This document shows, one piece after another, positions 52,758-61,275 of a stretch of 64,000 nucleotides of DNA. Source of the stretch: JACVRW01 sp035650215 (GTDB lineage Bacteria; Actinomycetota; Thermoleophilia; Solirubrobacterales; Thermoleophilaceae); contig DASRIC010000040.1 of assembly GCA_035650215.1 (NCBI GenBank), positions 1-64,000 on the forward strand, in the 5' to 3' direction. The notes below the pieces were generated by a model. The model saw only the letters and a program-made list of their open reading frames with translations. It was not told the origin of the DNA and did no database searches. The first letter of the stretch is position 1. The number at the start of each line of letters is the position of its first letter. Position numbers and translations under genes: made by a program.

Positions 52758-55700
52758 GTGTCCGAGAACGCGACGACCGCCAGTGCGGCCACAACGGAGG
52801 CCGTAGAGGAGCTGCTGCGCCAGCTCGTGGATGCCCGCTTCGTGCTCACCGATCGGGACGGCGCCGTGACGCGCTGGAGCCGCCCGGCCGAGGAGCTGTT
52901 CGGCTGGGCCGGTGGCCGCATGCTCGGCCGCCAGCTGAGGGAGACGCTCCAGCTCGGCGGCGAGCTGCCGCCGCGCGGCGGGCTCCTCACCACCACCGCA
53001 CGGCGCAAGGACGGCGGCGAGGTCGAGGTCGCGCTCACGCTGGTGCCGGTCGGGATGAGCCAGAGCCTCGAGTTCAACGGCTTCCTGGAGGCGCTCGAGA
53101 TCGCGGCGCCGCGCGGCAACGCGATGCAGCAGCTCCAGCAGAGCCACCGCACCGTGGTCGACTGGATCCACGCCGCCATCCGCGGCGAGGCGCACCTCGA
53201 GGAGGACGACCTCGCGGCCGGCACGATCGTGGCCTTCCGGCCGCTCGTGGAGCCGCCCGGGGGCATGACGCCGAGCGGCTACGAGGAGCTTCCCCACGAC
53301 GAGGCCGCGGGCAGCGCTTCCGCCCCCGGGGTGGTCGAGACCGCGGGCGACGAGGCCGCCGCCCGCGTCGCGCGGCTGGGATCCGAGCTCGAGGAGACCC
53401 GTCGGGTGCTCGACGAGATGCGCTCGCAGCTCGAGGCCCTGCGGGACGAGCGCGAGGGCACGCGGCGCAACGTGGACGAGACGCGCTCGCTCGTGGAGAA
53501 CCTCCAGCGCGACCTGGGCGGAACGCCCAAGGCCCAGGAGCGCCTCCGGGCGCAGCTCGAGGAGACGCGCGCGGCGGTGGGCGAGCTCAAGGCCACGCGG
53601 GCGAAGGTCGATGCGCTCGGGCTCGAGCTCGAGAAGGAAAAGAGCTCGGGCAAGGAGCGCCGACGGCTCGAGGCCGAGCAGCGCGAACTGCGCGCCCAGC
53701 TCGAGGCGCTCGAGGACGCCGTCGCGGCGGGGCGCGAGCGCACGGACGAGGAGCGCGAGCTGGCCGCCGCGCTCGAGCGCATGGCGGCGCGCGTCGAGGC
53801 GCTCGACCAGGCGAGCCAGGGACCCGACCCGCGCGTGATGGCGAAGCTCGAGAAGCTGCGGGCGAAGGTCGCGTCGCTTCAGGAGGACAAGGGGGCCGGC
53901 GAGCGCGCCGAGCTCGACGCGGAGCTCGCGCAGACCCGGGCGCGGGTCGAGACACTCGAAGCCGCGCTGGCCGACGCGGCCGGAAAGGGACCTGCGCTCG
54001 AGGCGAGCCTCGAGCAGACGCGGGCGCAGCTCGCGGAGCTGGCGAGCGGGCTGGCGGCCGAGGGCAGCGCTCGCGAAGAGCTTGGACGGGCGGGGGCCGA
54101 CCGAGACGAGCAGCTGCGCGCCGAGATGGCAGAGGCGCGCAGCGCGCTCGATCGGCACGAGCGCCTCGTCGAGGAGCTCGAGGCCACGCGCTCGAAGGTC
54201 GAGGCGCTGGCGAGCGAGCGGATCGAGGAGGGGCGCGAGCTTCACGGCGACCTGGCCGAGACGCACGCGAAGCTCGAGACGCTCGAGAGGGCACTGGAGG
54301 ACGAGCGCGAGCGCGGCGGCGAGGCGCGCGCGCTGCTCGGGGACCTCAGGACGGAGCTCGCCGAGGTGCACGCGGCAGCGGCGCGTGCGGAGGCCGAGCG
54401 CCCCGCTCACGCGGACGCCGCGGCCGGCGAGGGAGCGGTCGAGGCCGCGGCCGCCGCGCAGGAGGCGCTGACCGCGATCGAGCGCCTGACGGGACGCGCG
54501 GAGCAGGCCGCCGACGCCGCCCGGAGCCACTCGTCACGCGCGTACGACGCCTCCGGAGCCGCCGAGGCGCGCGCCAGCCGGGCCGAGGAGGCCGCCGGCG
54601 CCGCCGAGGCGCAGGCCAAGCGTGCCGCCGAGAGCATCGCCGGCGTGGAGGAGCGCGCGACGCAGGCGGGCGAGGCGCTGAAGGAGGTCGAGGCCCAGGT
54701 GGCGAGCGCCCGCGAGAGCGCCGAGGCGGTAACGGCGCGCGCGGACCGCGCCGACGAGTCGCTCCGGACGATGGAGTCACACGCGACCAGGGCGCGCGAG
54801 ATCGTGAGCGCCGTCGAGGCGCATGCCAACAGGGCGGGCGAGGCGGTCTCGGCCGCAGAGGCGCATGCCAGCCTCATCCAGGGAGCGGTCGGCGCGGTGG
54901 AGGCGCACGCGGCCCGCGCGGTGGAGGCAGCGACCGCGACAGAGAGCAGCGCGGAGCGGGTGAGCCAGGCGGCGCGCGAGCAGCGCGACGACACCACCCG
55001 CGCGGAGGCGGCCGCCGGCCGCGCCGAGGCGCTGGTGGCCCGCGGCGACGAGCTTGCTGCGCAGCTCTCAGGCGAGGCCGCTCGGGTGGTCCAGGCCGCC
55101 GCCGACGCCGAGCGGCAGGTGGCGCGCGCCGCCGAGACCGCGAGTGCTGCCGAGCGGGGTGCTGAGCGCGCCGAGGAGGCCGCGGGTCACGCCCAGGCGG
55201 CCGCGGAGCGGGGCGCGCAGACATCGGTCGAGCTCGAGAGCCAGGTAGTGCGCGTGGAGGAGAGCGCCGCCGGGGTGGCGGGCCACGCCGATCGCGCCGA
55301 GCGCGCCGTGAGCGCCGCCGAGGGACATTGCGACCGCGCGTCCGAGGTGGCCCGGGAGCTCGCGGAGGCGGCAGCCGCCGCCGAGCGCGGAGCCGAGCGC
55401 GCCCGCGAAGCCGCCGAGGACGCCGAGCGTGCCGCTGTGCACGCGCGCGAGGCCGCCGAGCATGCCGTGCACGGGGCCTATCACCCTCCCGACCGGCCGC
55501 TCGCGCCCTACGAGACCGCGGCTCCAGCACAGCCGGTCCCGGCTCCCCCGGTCGCGAACGGCGCCGCGCCCGCCGAGGCGACAGCCCAGGCGCAGGCGCC
55601 GGCGGCCCAGGATCCGCACCGGCCGCTGTTCGGCAACCGCGACACGGGCCCCAAGCGCGAGCCGCGCCCGGGCTTCGACGACGTGAAGGAGCCGCGCGCC

Positions 55701-55994
55701 ACCTTCGCCCTCGACGGTCACTTCATGGACTTGAACCAGGGCTTCACCGACCTCGTGGGCTACACCGAGGCCGAGTTCCAGCAGGCGGTGTGGCCGCCGG
55801 TGATGGACCGCCCCAACCTGCCGAAGCATCGCGAGCAGATCAAGGACCTGCTGGCGGGGAAGATCGAGGTGGCCGAGGTGAATACCGCCTACGTCCACGC
55901 GCAGGGCCTGCTGGTGCCGCTCGAGGGTCGTATCACGCTCGAGCGCGAGAACGGCGAGCCAAGCCACTTCCTGATCGTCGCGAAGGCGGGATAG
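52758..55994 (+). CDS. PAS-coiled-coil-PAS protein without output domain
   Basis: 1078 residues from GTG 52758. A PAS domain fills residues about 18-120 (DARFVLTDRDGAVTRWSRPA). From about 200 to 900 the chain is a very long Ala/Glu/Arg-rich coiled coil; the first half is heptad-like (LGSELEETRRVLDEMRSQLE) and the second is made of near-repeats of AEA-x-x-x-A type. A Pro/Ala-rich linker (about 905-965) leads to a second PAS domain (about 983-1078, ALDGHFMDLNQGFTDLVGYT). No kinase, GGDEF, HTH or MA-binding domain is seen. Coil length of about 700 residues would span about 100 nm if fully helical. It may be a scaffold or sensor that brings two PAS inputs together. Confidence 0.82.
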   Translation: MSENATTASAATTEAVEELLRQLVDARFVLTDRDGAVTRWSRPAEELFGWAGGRMLGRQLRETLQLGGELPPRGGLLTTTARRKDGGEVEVALTLVPVGMSQSLEFNGFLEALEIAAPRGNAMQQLQQSHRTVVDWIHAAIRGEAHLEEDDLAAGTIVAFRPLVEPPGGMTPSGYEELPHDEAAGSASAPGVVETAGDEAAARVARLGSELEETRRVLDEMRSQLEALRDEREGTRRNVDETRSLVENLQRDLGGTPKAQERLRAQLEETRAAVGELKATRAKVDALGLELEKEKSSGKERRRLEAEQRELRAQLEALEDAVAAGRERTDEERELAAALERMAARVEALDQASQGPDPRVMAKLEKLRAKVASLQEDKGAGERAELDAELAQTRARVETLEAALADAAGKGPALEASLEQTRAQLAELASGLAAEGSAREELGRAGADRDEQLRAEMAEARSALDRHERLVEELEATRSKVEALASERIEEGRELHGDLAETHAKLETLERALEDERERGGEARALLGDLRTELAEVHAAAARAEAERPAHADAAAGEGAVEAAAAAQEALTAIERLTGRAEQAADAARSHSSRAYDASGAAEARASRAEEAAGAAEAQAKRAAESIAGVEERATQAGEALKEVEAQVASARESAEAVTARADRADESLRTMESHATRAREIVSAVEAHANRAGEAVSAAEAHASLIQGAVGAVEAHAARAVEAATATESSAERVSQAAREQRDDTTRAEAAAGRAEALVARGDELAAQLSGEAARVVQAAADAERQVARAAETASAAERGAERAEEAAGHAQAAAERGAQTSVELESQVVRVEESAAGVAGHADRAERAVSAAEGHCDRASEVARELAEAAAAAERGAERAREAAEDAERAAVHAREAAEHAVHGAYHPPDRPLAPYETAAPAQPVPAPPVANGAAPAEATAQAQAPAAQDPHRPLFGNRDTGPKREPRPGFDDVKEPRATFALDGHFMDLNQGFTDLVGYTEAEFQQAVWPPVMDRPNLPKHREQIKDLLAGKIEVAEVNTAYVHAQGLLVPLEGRITLERENGEPSHFLIVAKAG

Positions 55995-56018
55995 CCTCCG
56001 CTACCTCGGGGCTCGGGG

Positions 56019-56345
56019 CTAGGCGCCGGGCGCGCGGTATCGGACCTGGTCGGCCTTGCGCAGCGCGTCGATCGTCTCGTCGACGGTGAAGAGAACCGTC
56101 GTTTCGATCGAACTGAGCGCGCCGCCCCCACCGATCGCCAGCGCTACCGCCGCCATGGACACGTTGTCCGGGGCCTCCCACAGGGTGTAGCCGTCGTGCG
56201 TGCCGAAGGCGTACCAGAACCCTTGGAGCGTCCCACCGACCGACTCGATGTACGACTGGGCGGCCTGTCGGCGGTCCTCCGGGTTAGCGATCAGCCTGGC
56301 CCAAGTCTCGGGTGTATAGCTGAACCTCGATAGATAGAGCGGCAT
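56019..56345 (-). CDS. GYD-domain protein
   Basis: 108 residues from ATG 56345, with AGGAGAGGG before it. LSRFSYTPETWARLIANPED and LQGFWYAFGTHDGYTLWEAP with VSMAAVALAIGGGGALSSIE are typical of the GYD family of small ferredoxin-fold proteins. Function unknown. Convergent with the PAS protein, with 24 nt between stops. Confidence 0.85.
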   Translation of the reverse strand: MPLYLSRFSYTPETWARLIANPEDRRQAAQSYIESVGGTLQGFWYAFGTHDGYTLWEAPDNVSMAAVALAIGGGGALSSIETTVLFTVDETIDALRKADQVRYRAPGA

Positions 56346-56423
56346 CGTCCCTCTCCTGTTCGCCGGCCCGGCTCGGTAATTCGCCACTCTGGCATAGCCA
56401 GTTCGCCGTTAGTCTCCCGGCCA

Positions 56424-57602
56424 GTGGTCTCCGACGAGGGCATCCTCCACTGGTTCGAGCGGCTGCGTGAGGAGGTCCCCGGGCTGGAGCCGATCGACGC
56501 GCACACGCACATCGGCTCGAACGACCCGGACGGCTACCGCTGCGGGCCCGGCGAGCTGATCGCCTCGCTCGAGCACATCGACGGCCGGGCGATCGTCTTC
56601 CCGATGCACGAGCCGGACGGCTACTCCACCGCCAACGACATGGTCGTGGACGCCGCGGCGGCCTCGGGCGGCCGCCTGCACGCGTTCCTGCGGCTCGACC
56701 CCGCCGCCGATCCGCTCGCCGAGGCGGAGCGCGCGCTCGGCCGCGGCGCGTGCGGCATCAAGCTGCACCCGCGCGCCGAGCGCTTCACCCTCGACCATCC
56801 CGGGCTCGCGGACGTGTTCGCGCTGGCGGACGAGCGCCGGCTGCCGGTGCTCTGCCACGCCGGCCGCGGCATCCCCGCTCTCGGCCGCCACGCGGTGGAG
56901 GCCTGCGAGCACCATCCCGGGATGCGCCTGATCCTGGCCCACGCCGGGATCTCCGACCTGGCCTGGATCTGGCGCTTGGCGCCGGACCTCCCCAACCTCC
57001 TGTTCGACACGGCCTGGTGGTCGCCGAGCGACCTGCAGGCCCTGTTCGCGCTAGTCGCGCCCGGCCAGATCCTGATGGCCAGCGACGCCCCGTACGGCAC
57101 GCCGGCGTGGGGCGCCACGATGACGCTGCGGCACGCGCTCCAGATCGGGTTGGAGGCGGACCAGGTGCGCGGGGTCATGGGCGGCCAGGCCGCCCGGCTG
57201 ATCGCCGGCGAGGAGCTGCTCGACCTCGGCCCCACCCCGGGCCCGGATCGGATCCCGCGGGACCCCCTGCTCGACCGCGTGCACTCCTGCCTGCTGGCTG
57301 CCCTCGGGCAGATGTTCAACGGCGTGGAGCCCACCGAGTCGCTCGCCCTGGCCACGCTCGCCTGCGAGGTGGGCGACGAGGATCCGCGCGCCGAGGTCTG
57401 CCGCTCCGTCCTCGGCTTGATCGAGGAGCGCAGCGGCTACATGCCGCCGCCCGGCGGCGACGGCCGGCCCGATCGCTTCGCGCCCGGGCTCCACTTCATC
57501 GTCGTCGCCGCCGGCCTCGTCCGCACCCCTGACGTGCCCATGCCCCCTCCGCCGGTCTCCGCGGACGTCGACGAGCGGTTTCGCGGCGATCGGTCCGGGT
57601 AG
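56424..57602 (+). CDS. Amidohydrolase-2-family metal-dependent hydrolase
   Basis: 392 residues, TIM-barrel hydrolase/decarboxylase-like family. The N-terminal metal motif HxH is IDAHTHIGSNDPDGY; CGIKLHPRAE, PVLCHAGRG, LILAHAGISD and ASDAPYGTPAWG carry the later His and Asp ligands. The C-terminal 120 residues (after ELLDLGPTPGPDRIPRD) are an extra domain. The substrate is not known. GTG start, 79 nt after the divergent GYD start. Confidence 0.82.
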   Translation: MVSDEGILHWFERLREEVPGLEPIDAHTHIGSNDPDGYRCGPGELIASLEHIDGRAIVFPMHEPDGYSTANDMVVDAAAASGGRLHAFLRLDPAADPLAEAERALGRGACGIKLHPRAERFTLDHPGLADVFALADERRLPVLCHAGRGIPALGRHAVEACEHHPGMRLILAHAGISDLAWIWRLAPDLPNLLFDTAWWSPSDLQALFALVAPGQILMASDAPYGTPAWGATMTLRHALQIGLEADQVRGVMGGQAARLIAGEELLDLGPTPGPDRIPRDPLLDRVHSCLLAALGQMFNGVEPTESLALATLACEVGDEDPRAEVCRSVLGLIEERSGYMPPPGGDGRPDRFAPGLHFIVVAAGLVRTPDVPMPPPPVSADVDERFRGDRSG

Positions 57603-57671
57603 CTCAGTGGAAAGGGCTGTCGGAGCCGCAGGGCGGACTCCCGGGGACATCAGGCGGAGACGGCCAGCCCT

Positions 57672-58019
57672 CTATTCCTCGAGGACGAAAACCTCGAACG
57701 CCATCGGCGGGTGGAAGACCACCTGGCTGTGATAGGTCACGACCCGCCGGCCCATGATCTCCTCGACGGCGGACGTGAAGCGATCGGCCACCTCCTCCTG
57801 GAAGGTGAGCCGGACCTCGCGCACGAGCTTTTCCTTGCCGTTGCCCACGAGCGTCTGCTCGACCGTGGTGAGGATGTCCTCGAGCACGCAGAACACGTAG
57901 TTGTCGACCAGGTAGGTCTTCGCCTTGGTCGGGCCGCGCCCGTAGCACTCGGCGAAGATCTGCACGATCGCGTTCGAGATCGCGGCCGCCCGCTCGCCGC
58001 TCTGCACGATCTCGCTCAC
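57672..58019 (-). CDS. DUF2294-family protein
   Basis: 115 residues. GRGPTKAKTYLVDNYVFCVL and EDILTTVEQTLVGNGKEKLV with EEIMGRRVVTYHSQVVFHPP match the DUF2294 family. Its GTG start overlaps the stop of the sigma factor gene (GTGA), so the two are coupled. Function unknown; linkage to sigma factors suggests a stress-response role. Confidence 0.82.
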   Translation of the reverse strand: MSEIVQSGERAAAISNAIVQIFAECYGRGPTKAKTYLVDNYVFCVLEDILTTVEQTLVGNGKEKLVREVRLTFQEEVADRFTSAVEEIMGRRVVTYHSQVVFHPPMAFEVFVLEE

Positions 58020-59086
58020 GCGACCTCCCGCAGCGCCTCGATCTCGCGTCGCGCGGCCAGGCGCTGGAGTGCGCGAGCTTCGAGCTGGCGCACGCGCTCG
58101 GCGGAGATACCGAGCTGGCGCCCGGTCTCGCGCAGCGGCTTGGGCTCCTCGCCGTCGATCCCGTAGCGCAGGCGGATCACCGTGCGCTCCTGCTCGGGAA
58201 GGTCCTCGACGGTGCGCCGCAGGAGCGCCTCGCTGAGGCTGAGCTCGACCTCCTCGTCGACGGCGGGAGCGTCGCCCTCGAGCAGGTCGCCGAACACGGC
58301 CATGCCCTCCTCGCCCACCGGCCGGTCGAGGCTCGTGACCGTCCGCGCGGCGTCGCGCACCTCCTCCACCTGCTCGAGCGGCAGCTCCGCGGCGGCGGCG
58401 ATCTCCGCATCCGTGGGGTCGCGCCCGAGCTTCGCGCTCAGCGCCCGCTCGGAGCGCACGATCTTGCGCTCGCGCTGGCCGATATGGACCGGGATGCGGA
58501 TCGTGCGCGCCTTGTTGGCCAGGCCGCGCTGGATCGCTTGGCGCACCCAGAAGGTCGCGTAGGTGGAGAACTTGTAGCCCTTGCGCCAGTCGAACTTCTC
58601 GGCCGCCCGGATCAGCCCGAAGATCCCCTCCTGGATAAGGTCGAGCAGTGACAACTCCTGACCCTGGTACTTCTTCGCGATCGACACGACCAGCCGCAAG
58701 TTGGAGTTGATCATGCGTTCCTTGGCGTCGAGGTCGCCGGCCTCGATCCGCTTTGCCAGCTCGACCTCCTCCGCCGCGGTCAGGAGCGGATAGCGGCGGA
58801 TCTCGTTCAGGAACAGCTGGAGCGCATCGGTGGTGGCGCTGGCGAGCTCCCCGTTGCGGAAGCTGGTGGGCTCGACGTCGCTTCGCCCGCAGTCGTCGGA
58901 GAGCTCGATGCCCTGCCGCTCGAGATGGGCCTCGAGGGCGTCGACATCGTCGTCGAGCAGCTCGAGGGTCTGCACCAGCTCGTCGAGCTCCGACAGGTTG
59001 AGGCAGCCACGCTCCTCGCCGCGACGGACCATGGCGGCGACCTCGGGGCGGCCGGTGAGGTCGGCGGGCGACTCCACATGGCCCAT
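58016..59086 (-). CDS. RNA polymerase sigma-70 factor, RpoD/HrdB-like
   Basis: 356 residues. A short N-terminal region resembling region 1.1 (residues about 1-65) precedes region 1.2/2: DALQLFLNEIRRYPLLTAAE, then NLRLVVSIAKKYQGQELSLL, region 2.4 YKFSTYATFWVRQAIQRGLA, region 3 PVHIGQRERKI and region 4 LPEQERTVIRLRYGIDGEEP with QLGISAERVRQLEARALQRL. It belongs to group 1/2. Whether it is the housekeeping factor or a paralogue cannot be decided here. Preceded by a STAS gene (24-nt gap) and followed by DUF2294. Confidence 0.93.
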   Translation of the reverse strand: MGHVESPADLTGRPEVAAMVRRGEERGCLNLSELDELVQTLELLDDDVDALEAHLERQGIELSDDCGRSDVEPTSFRNGELASATTDALQLFLNEIRRYPLLTAAEEVELAKRIEAGDLDAKERMINSNLRLVVSIAKKYQGQELSLLDLIQEGIFGLIRAAEKFDWRKGYKFSTYATFWVRQAIQRGLANKARTIRIPVHIGQRERKIVRSERALSAKLGRDPTDAEIAAAAELPLEQVEEVRDAARTVTSLDRPVGEEGMAVFGDLLEGDAPAVDEEVELSLSEALLRRTVEDLPEQERTVIRLRYGIDGEEPKPLRETGRQLGISAERVRQLEARALQRLAARREIEALREVA

Positions 59087-59110
59087 GCTACGCGGCGCGC
59101 GAGGCTGCGG

Positions 59111-59443
59111 CTACCCGACCGAGGTGGCGTCGTCGACCATGTCGAGCCGCTCCTCGAGGCGCGTGATCGCGAATACGCGCTGCACCGGATCCGGGCCGCG
59201 CACGATCACCACGCGGCGGCCCGCCTCTCGTCCTCGCTCGTCAGCCGTGACGAGGCAGCGGAGGCCGGTCGAGTCCAGGAACGTCAGCTTCGAGAGGTCG
59301 AGGACCAGGACCGGCGGTCCAGAGGCCTCGACGCGCCGCAACTCCTCCTGGACCTTGCCCACCGTCGATAGGTCGAGCTCCCCCTTCAAGGCCAGGTGGA
59401 TGAGTCCGTCGCGCTCCTCGGTCTGAACGTCGAGGATCTCCAC
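59111..59443 (-). CDS. STAS-domain anti-sigma factor antagonist
   Basis: 110 residues from GTG 59443 (GTG 59488 gives 125). A STAS fold: LALKGELDLSTVGKVQEELR and LVLDLSKLTFLDSTGLRCLV, where the Ser in FLDSTGL is the site phosphorylated by anti-sigma kinases in the SpoIIAA/RsbV family. It lies directly upstream of a sigma-70 gene, but no anti-sigma kinase gene is in the window. Confidence 0.87.
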   Translation of the reverse strand: MEILDVQTEERDGLIHLALKGELDLSTVGKVQEELRRVEASGPPVLVLDLSKLTFLDSTGLRCLVTADERGREAGRRVVIVRGPDPVQRVFAITRLEERLDMVDDATSVG

Positions 59444-59554
59444 TGGCCGCAAACCTAGCGAAGACCGGCCTTTGCGGCGACTTGCCACGCGAACGGCAGC
59501 CGGTCGCCGCGAGGCGGAGCGGCCTGGACGACATCGCGGGGCATACTACGACCC

Positions 59555-60367
59555 GTGTCAGCTCAAGCCCTCGAGGAACTCAGCCCCCTCACGGCCAACC
59601 CGGCGGCGGGCGCGATCCTTTGCGACGTGGACGGCGTGCTTGCGCCGATCGTGGCGCGCCCGGAGGACGCCCACGTGCGCGAGGAGACCTCCGTGCTGCT
59701 CGGCCGCCTGGCCCGCCGTTATGCCTGCGTGGCGTGCATCTCGGGCCGCTCGGTGGCCGACGTGCGGCGCCTGGTGGGGGTTGGCGGCATCGCCTACGCG
59801 GGCTCGCACGGCGCGGAGGTGCTCGAGCCCGGCTCCTCGCGGCCGCGCACGATCCCGGCGTTCAAGAGCTGGGAGAAGCGCGTGCGGCGCTTCGCCACCC
59901 AGCACGACACGCGGGAGCTGCGGCTGGTGCGCGTGCGGATGGAGGACAAGGGCCCGATCACCGCCTTCCACTGGCGCGGCGCGCCTGACGAGGACGCCGC
60001 CCGCACACACCTCGAGGGCCTGGCACAGGAGGCCGAGACGGCGGGCTTCTCCACCCATTGGGGTCGCAAGGTGCTGGAGGTGCGGCCGCCGGTGCCGATC
60101 GACAAGGGCCAGGCCGTGCGCGACCTGGTGGAGGGCGCCGGTGCACGGGTGGCGCTCTACGCCGGCGACGACGTGACCGACCTCGACGCCTTCGACGCTC
60201 TCGACGCCCTCGAGGACGAGGGCCGCATCGACACCGCCGTGCGAGTGGGCGTGAGCTCGGACGAGGGGCCGCCTGGGATCGTCGAGCGGGCGGACCTGGT
60301 CGTGGACGGCGTGCACGGGTTCGCCCGGGTGCTGACGGCGCTCGCCGACGCCCCCGCCCCCGCGTGA
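59555..60367 (+). CDS. otsB: Trehalose-6-phosphate phosphatase
   Basis: 270 residues, HAD fold. Hydrolyses trehalose 6-phosphate. Motif I is ILCDVDGVLAPIV, ACISGRSVADVRRLVG follows, YAGSHGAEV is the OtsB-specific segment, and VPIDKGQAVRDLV with ALYAGDDVTDLDAFDAL carries motifs III and IV. otsA is not in the window. GTG start; its stop overlaps the next start (GTGA). Confidence 0.92.
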   Translation: MSAQALEELSPLTANPAAGAILCDVDGVLAPIVARPEDAHVREETSVLLGRLARRYACVACISGRSVADVRRLVGVGGIAYAGSHGAEVLEPGSSRPRTIPAFKSWEKRVRRFATQHDTRELRLVRVRMEDKGPITAFHWRGAPDEDAARTHLEGLAQEAETAGFSTHWGRKVLEVRPPVPIDKGQAVRDLVEGAGARVALYAGDDVTDLDAFDALDALEDEGRIDTAVRVGVSSDEGPPGIVERADLVVDGVHGFARVLTALADAPAPA

Positions 60368-60873
60368 GGTTCCGCGACTTCCTTCGCGTGGCCGTGCTCC
60401 TGTTCGGCGGAGCCGCCACGGCGATGGCGGTGGTGTCGGTCGTGGGAGCGGCGGACGAGGACACCAACACACTCGTGTACGTCGCGGCCGTGTGGTGGTG
60501 CCTCGCCGCGCTGGCGGGGCTCTGGCTCGGGAGGCGTCTGCGCGCCACGCCCGGGATCGCCGGCCTGCTCGCCGAGGCGCGCAGCACCAACGCGCTGCCC
60601 GAGCTCGAGCCGGGCGCCGTGATGTTCAACCGGCTCTGGCCGCTCGGCGTGCTCACGCTCGCGTCGGGGGCGATCGGGTTCCTCGTCCCGCAGGTGCCCG
60701 TGATCGCCACCGGCTACTGCCTGCTCGTGGCGCTCCTGTGGCGAAAGCAGTCCGCCGCCGTGCAGGCGGTCGAGGGTCGCGACGGCGTGGAGTTCTGGTT
60801 CGACCGCAGCTCGCCGCTCGGAGCGCCGAAGCTGCTGCGGCTGCCCGGGCTGCGCAAGGTAGAGCCGGACTAG
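60364..60873 (+). CDS. Membrane protein of unknown function after otsB
   Basis: 169 residues with four hydrophobic helices in two pairs (VAVLLFGGAATAMAVVSVVG, VYVAAVWWCLAALAGLWLG; PLGVLTLASGAIGFLV, VIATGYCLLVALLW). The C-terminal loop (GVEFWFDRSSPLGAPKLLRL) is soluble. No family recognised. Coupled to otsB by a 4-nt overlap. Confidence 0.75.
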   Translation: MRFRDFLRVAVLLFGGAATAMAVVSVVGAADEDTNTLVYVAAVWWCLAALAGLWLGRRLRATPGIAGLLAEARSTNALPELEPGAVMFNRLWPLGVLTLASGAIGFLVPQVPVIATGYCLLVALLWRKQSAAVQAVEGRDGVEFWFDRSSPLGAPKLLRLPGLRKVEPD

Positions 60874-60894
60874 CGAGCTAGGCGCAGCCGGTCG

Positions 60895-61275
60895 TCACCG
60901 CTCCGTAAGCGCCTTGGATACCGTCTCGCGGAGCTCGGGTATCGAGCTGTCGAGCGAGCGGAAGCTCGAGCCCGTCATCACGATGAGCACCATCGGCGAC
61001 GTTGCAGTCACGGTCGCGGTCCGGCGCTCCTCCCGGATCAGCGCTATCTCGCCGAAGAAGTCGCCGGCGCCCAGCTTCGCCACCGGCTCGCCGCCCCGGG
61101 TGACCTCCGCCGTACCTGACTCGATCACGAAGAACTTGTCGCCAACGTCACCCTCGCGCGCGAGCACGCTCCCGGCGGTCACGCTCACCTCGCCGGCCTG
61201 CTCGGCGACCGCCGCCAGATCCTGCTCGGAGATCGAGCTGAAGAACGACACGCCCTTCAGTCTGGCGTGGTTCAC
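60895..61275 (-). CDS. Cyclic-nucleotide-binding-domain protein, single domain
   Basis: 126 residues from GTG 61275. A single CNB barrel: VSFFSSISEQDLAAVAEQAG, VLAREGDVGDKFFVIESGTA and GAGDFFGEIALIREERRTAT. The phosphate-binding cassette FFGEIALIREERRTA keeps Glu and Arg as in cAMP-binding domains. No output domain follows. The GTG overlaps the polX stop (GTGA), so it is coupled to a DNA polymerase gene. Confidence 0.85.
   Translation of the reverse strand: MNHARLKGVSFFSSISEQDLAAVAEQAGEVSVTAGSVLAREGDVGDKFFVIESGTAEVTRGGEPVAKLGAGDFFGEIALIREERRTATVTATSPMVLIVMTGSSFRSLDSSIPELRETVSKALTER

Noticed and set aside
51780..54530. A 916-codon minus-strand open frame opposite the OB-HD and PAS genes
   Set aside because: Contains only Leu/Arg/Ala-rich text with no domain; both sense genes show normal motifs and starts.
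57597..57671. tRNA-like text GGGTAGCTCAGTGG after the amidohydrolase
   Set aside because: It resembles a tRNA D-arm, but there is no T-arm (GGTTCGA) or matching acceptor stem at the right distance, and it overlaps the gene's end. At most a tRNA scrap, or chance; the AGGGCTG/CAGCCCT pair here is too far apart for a clear terminator.
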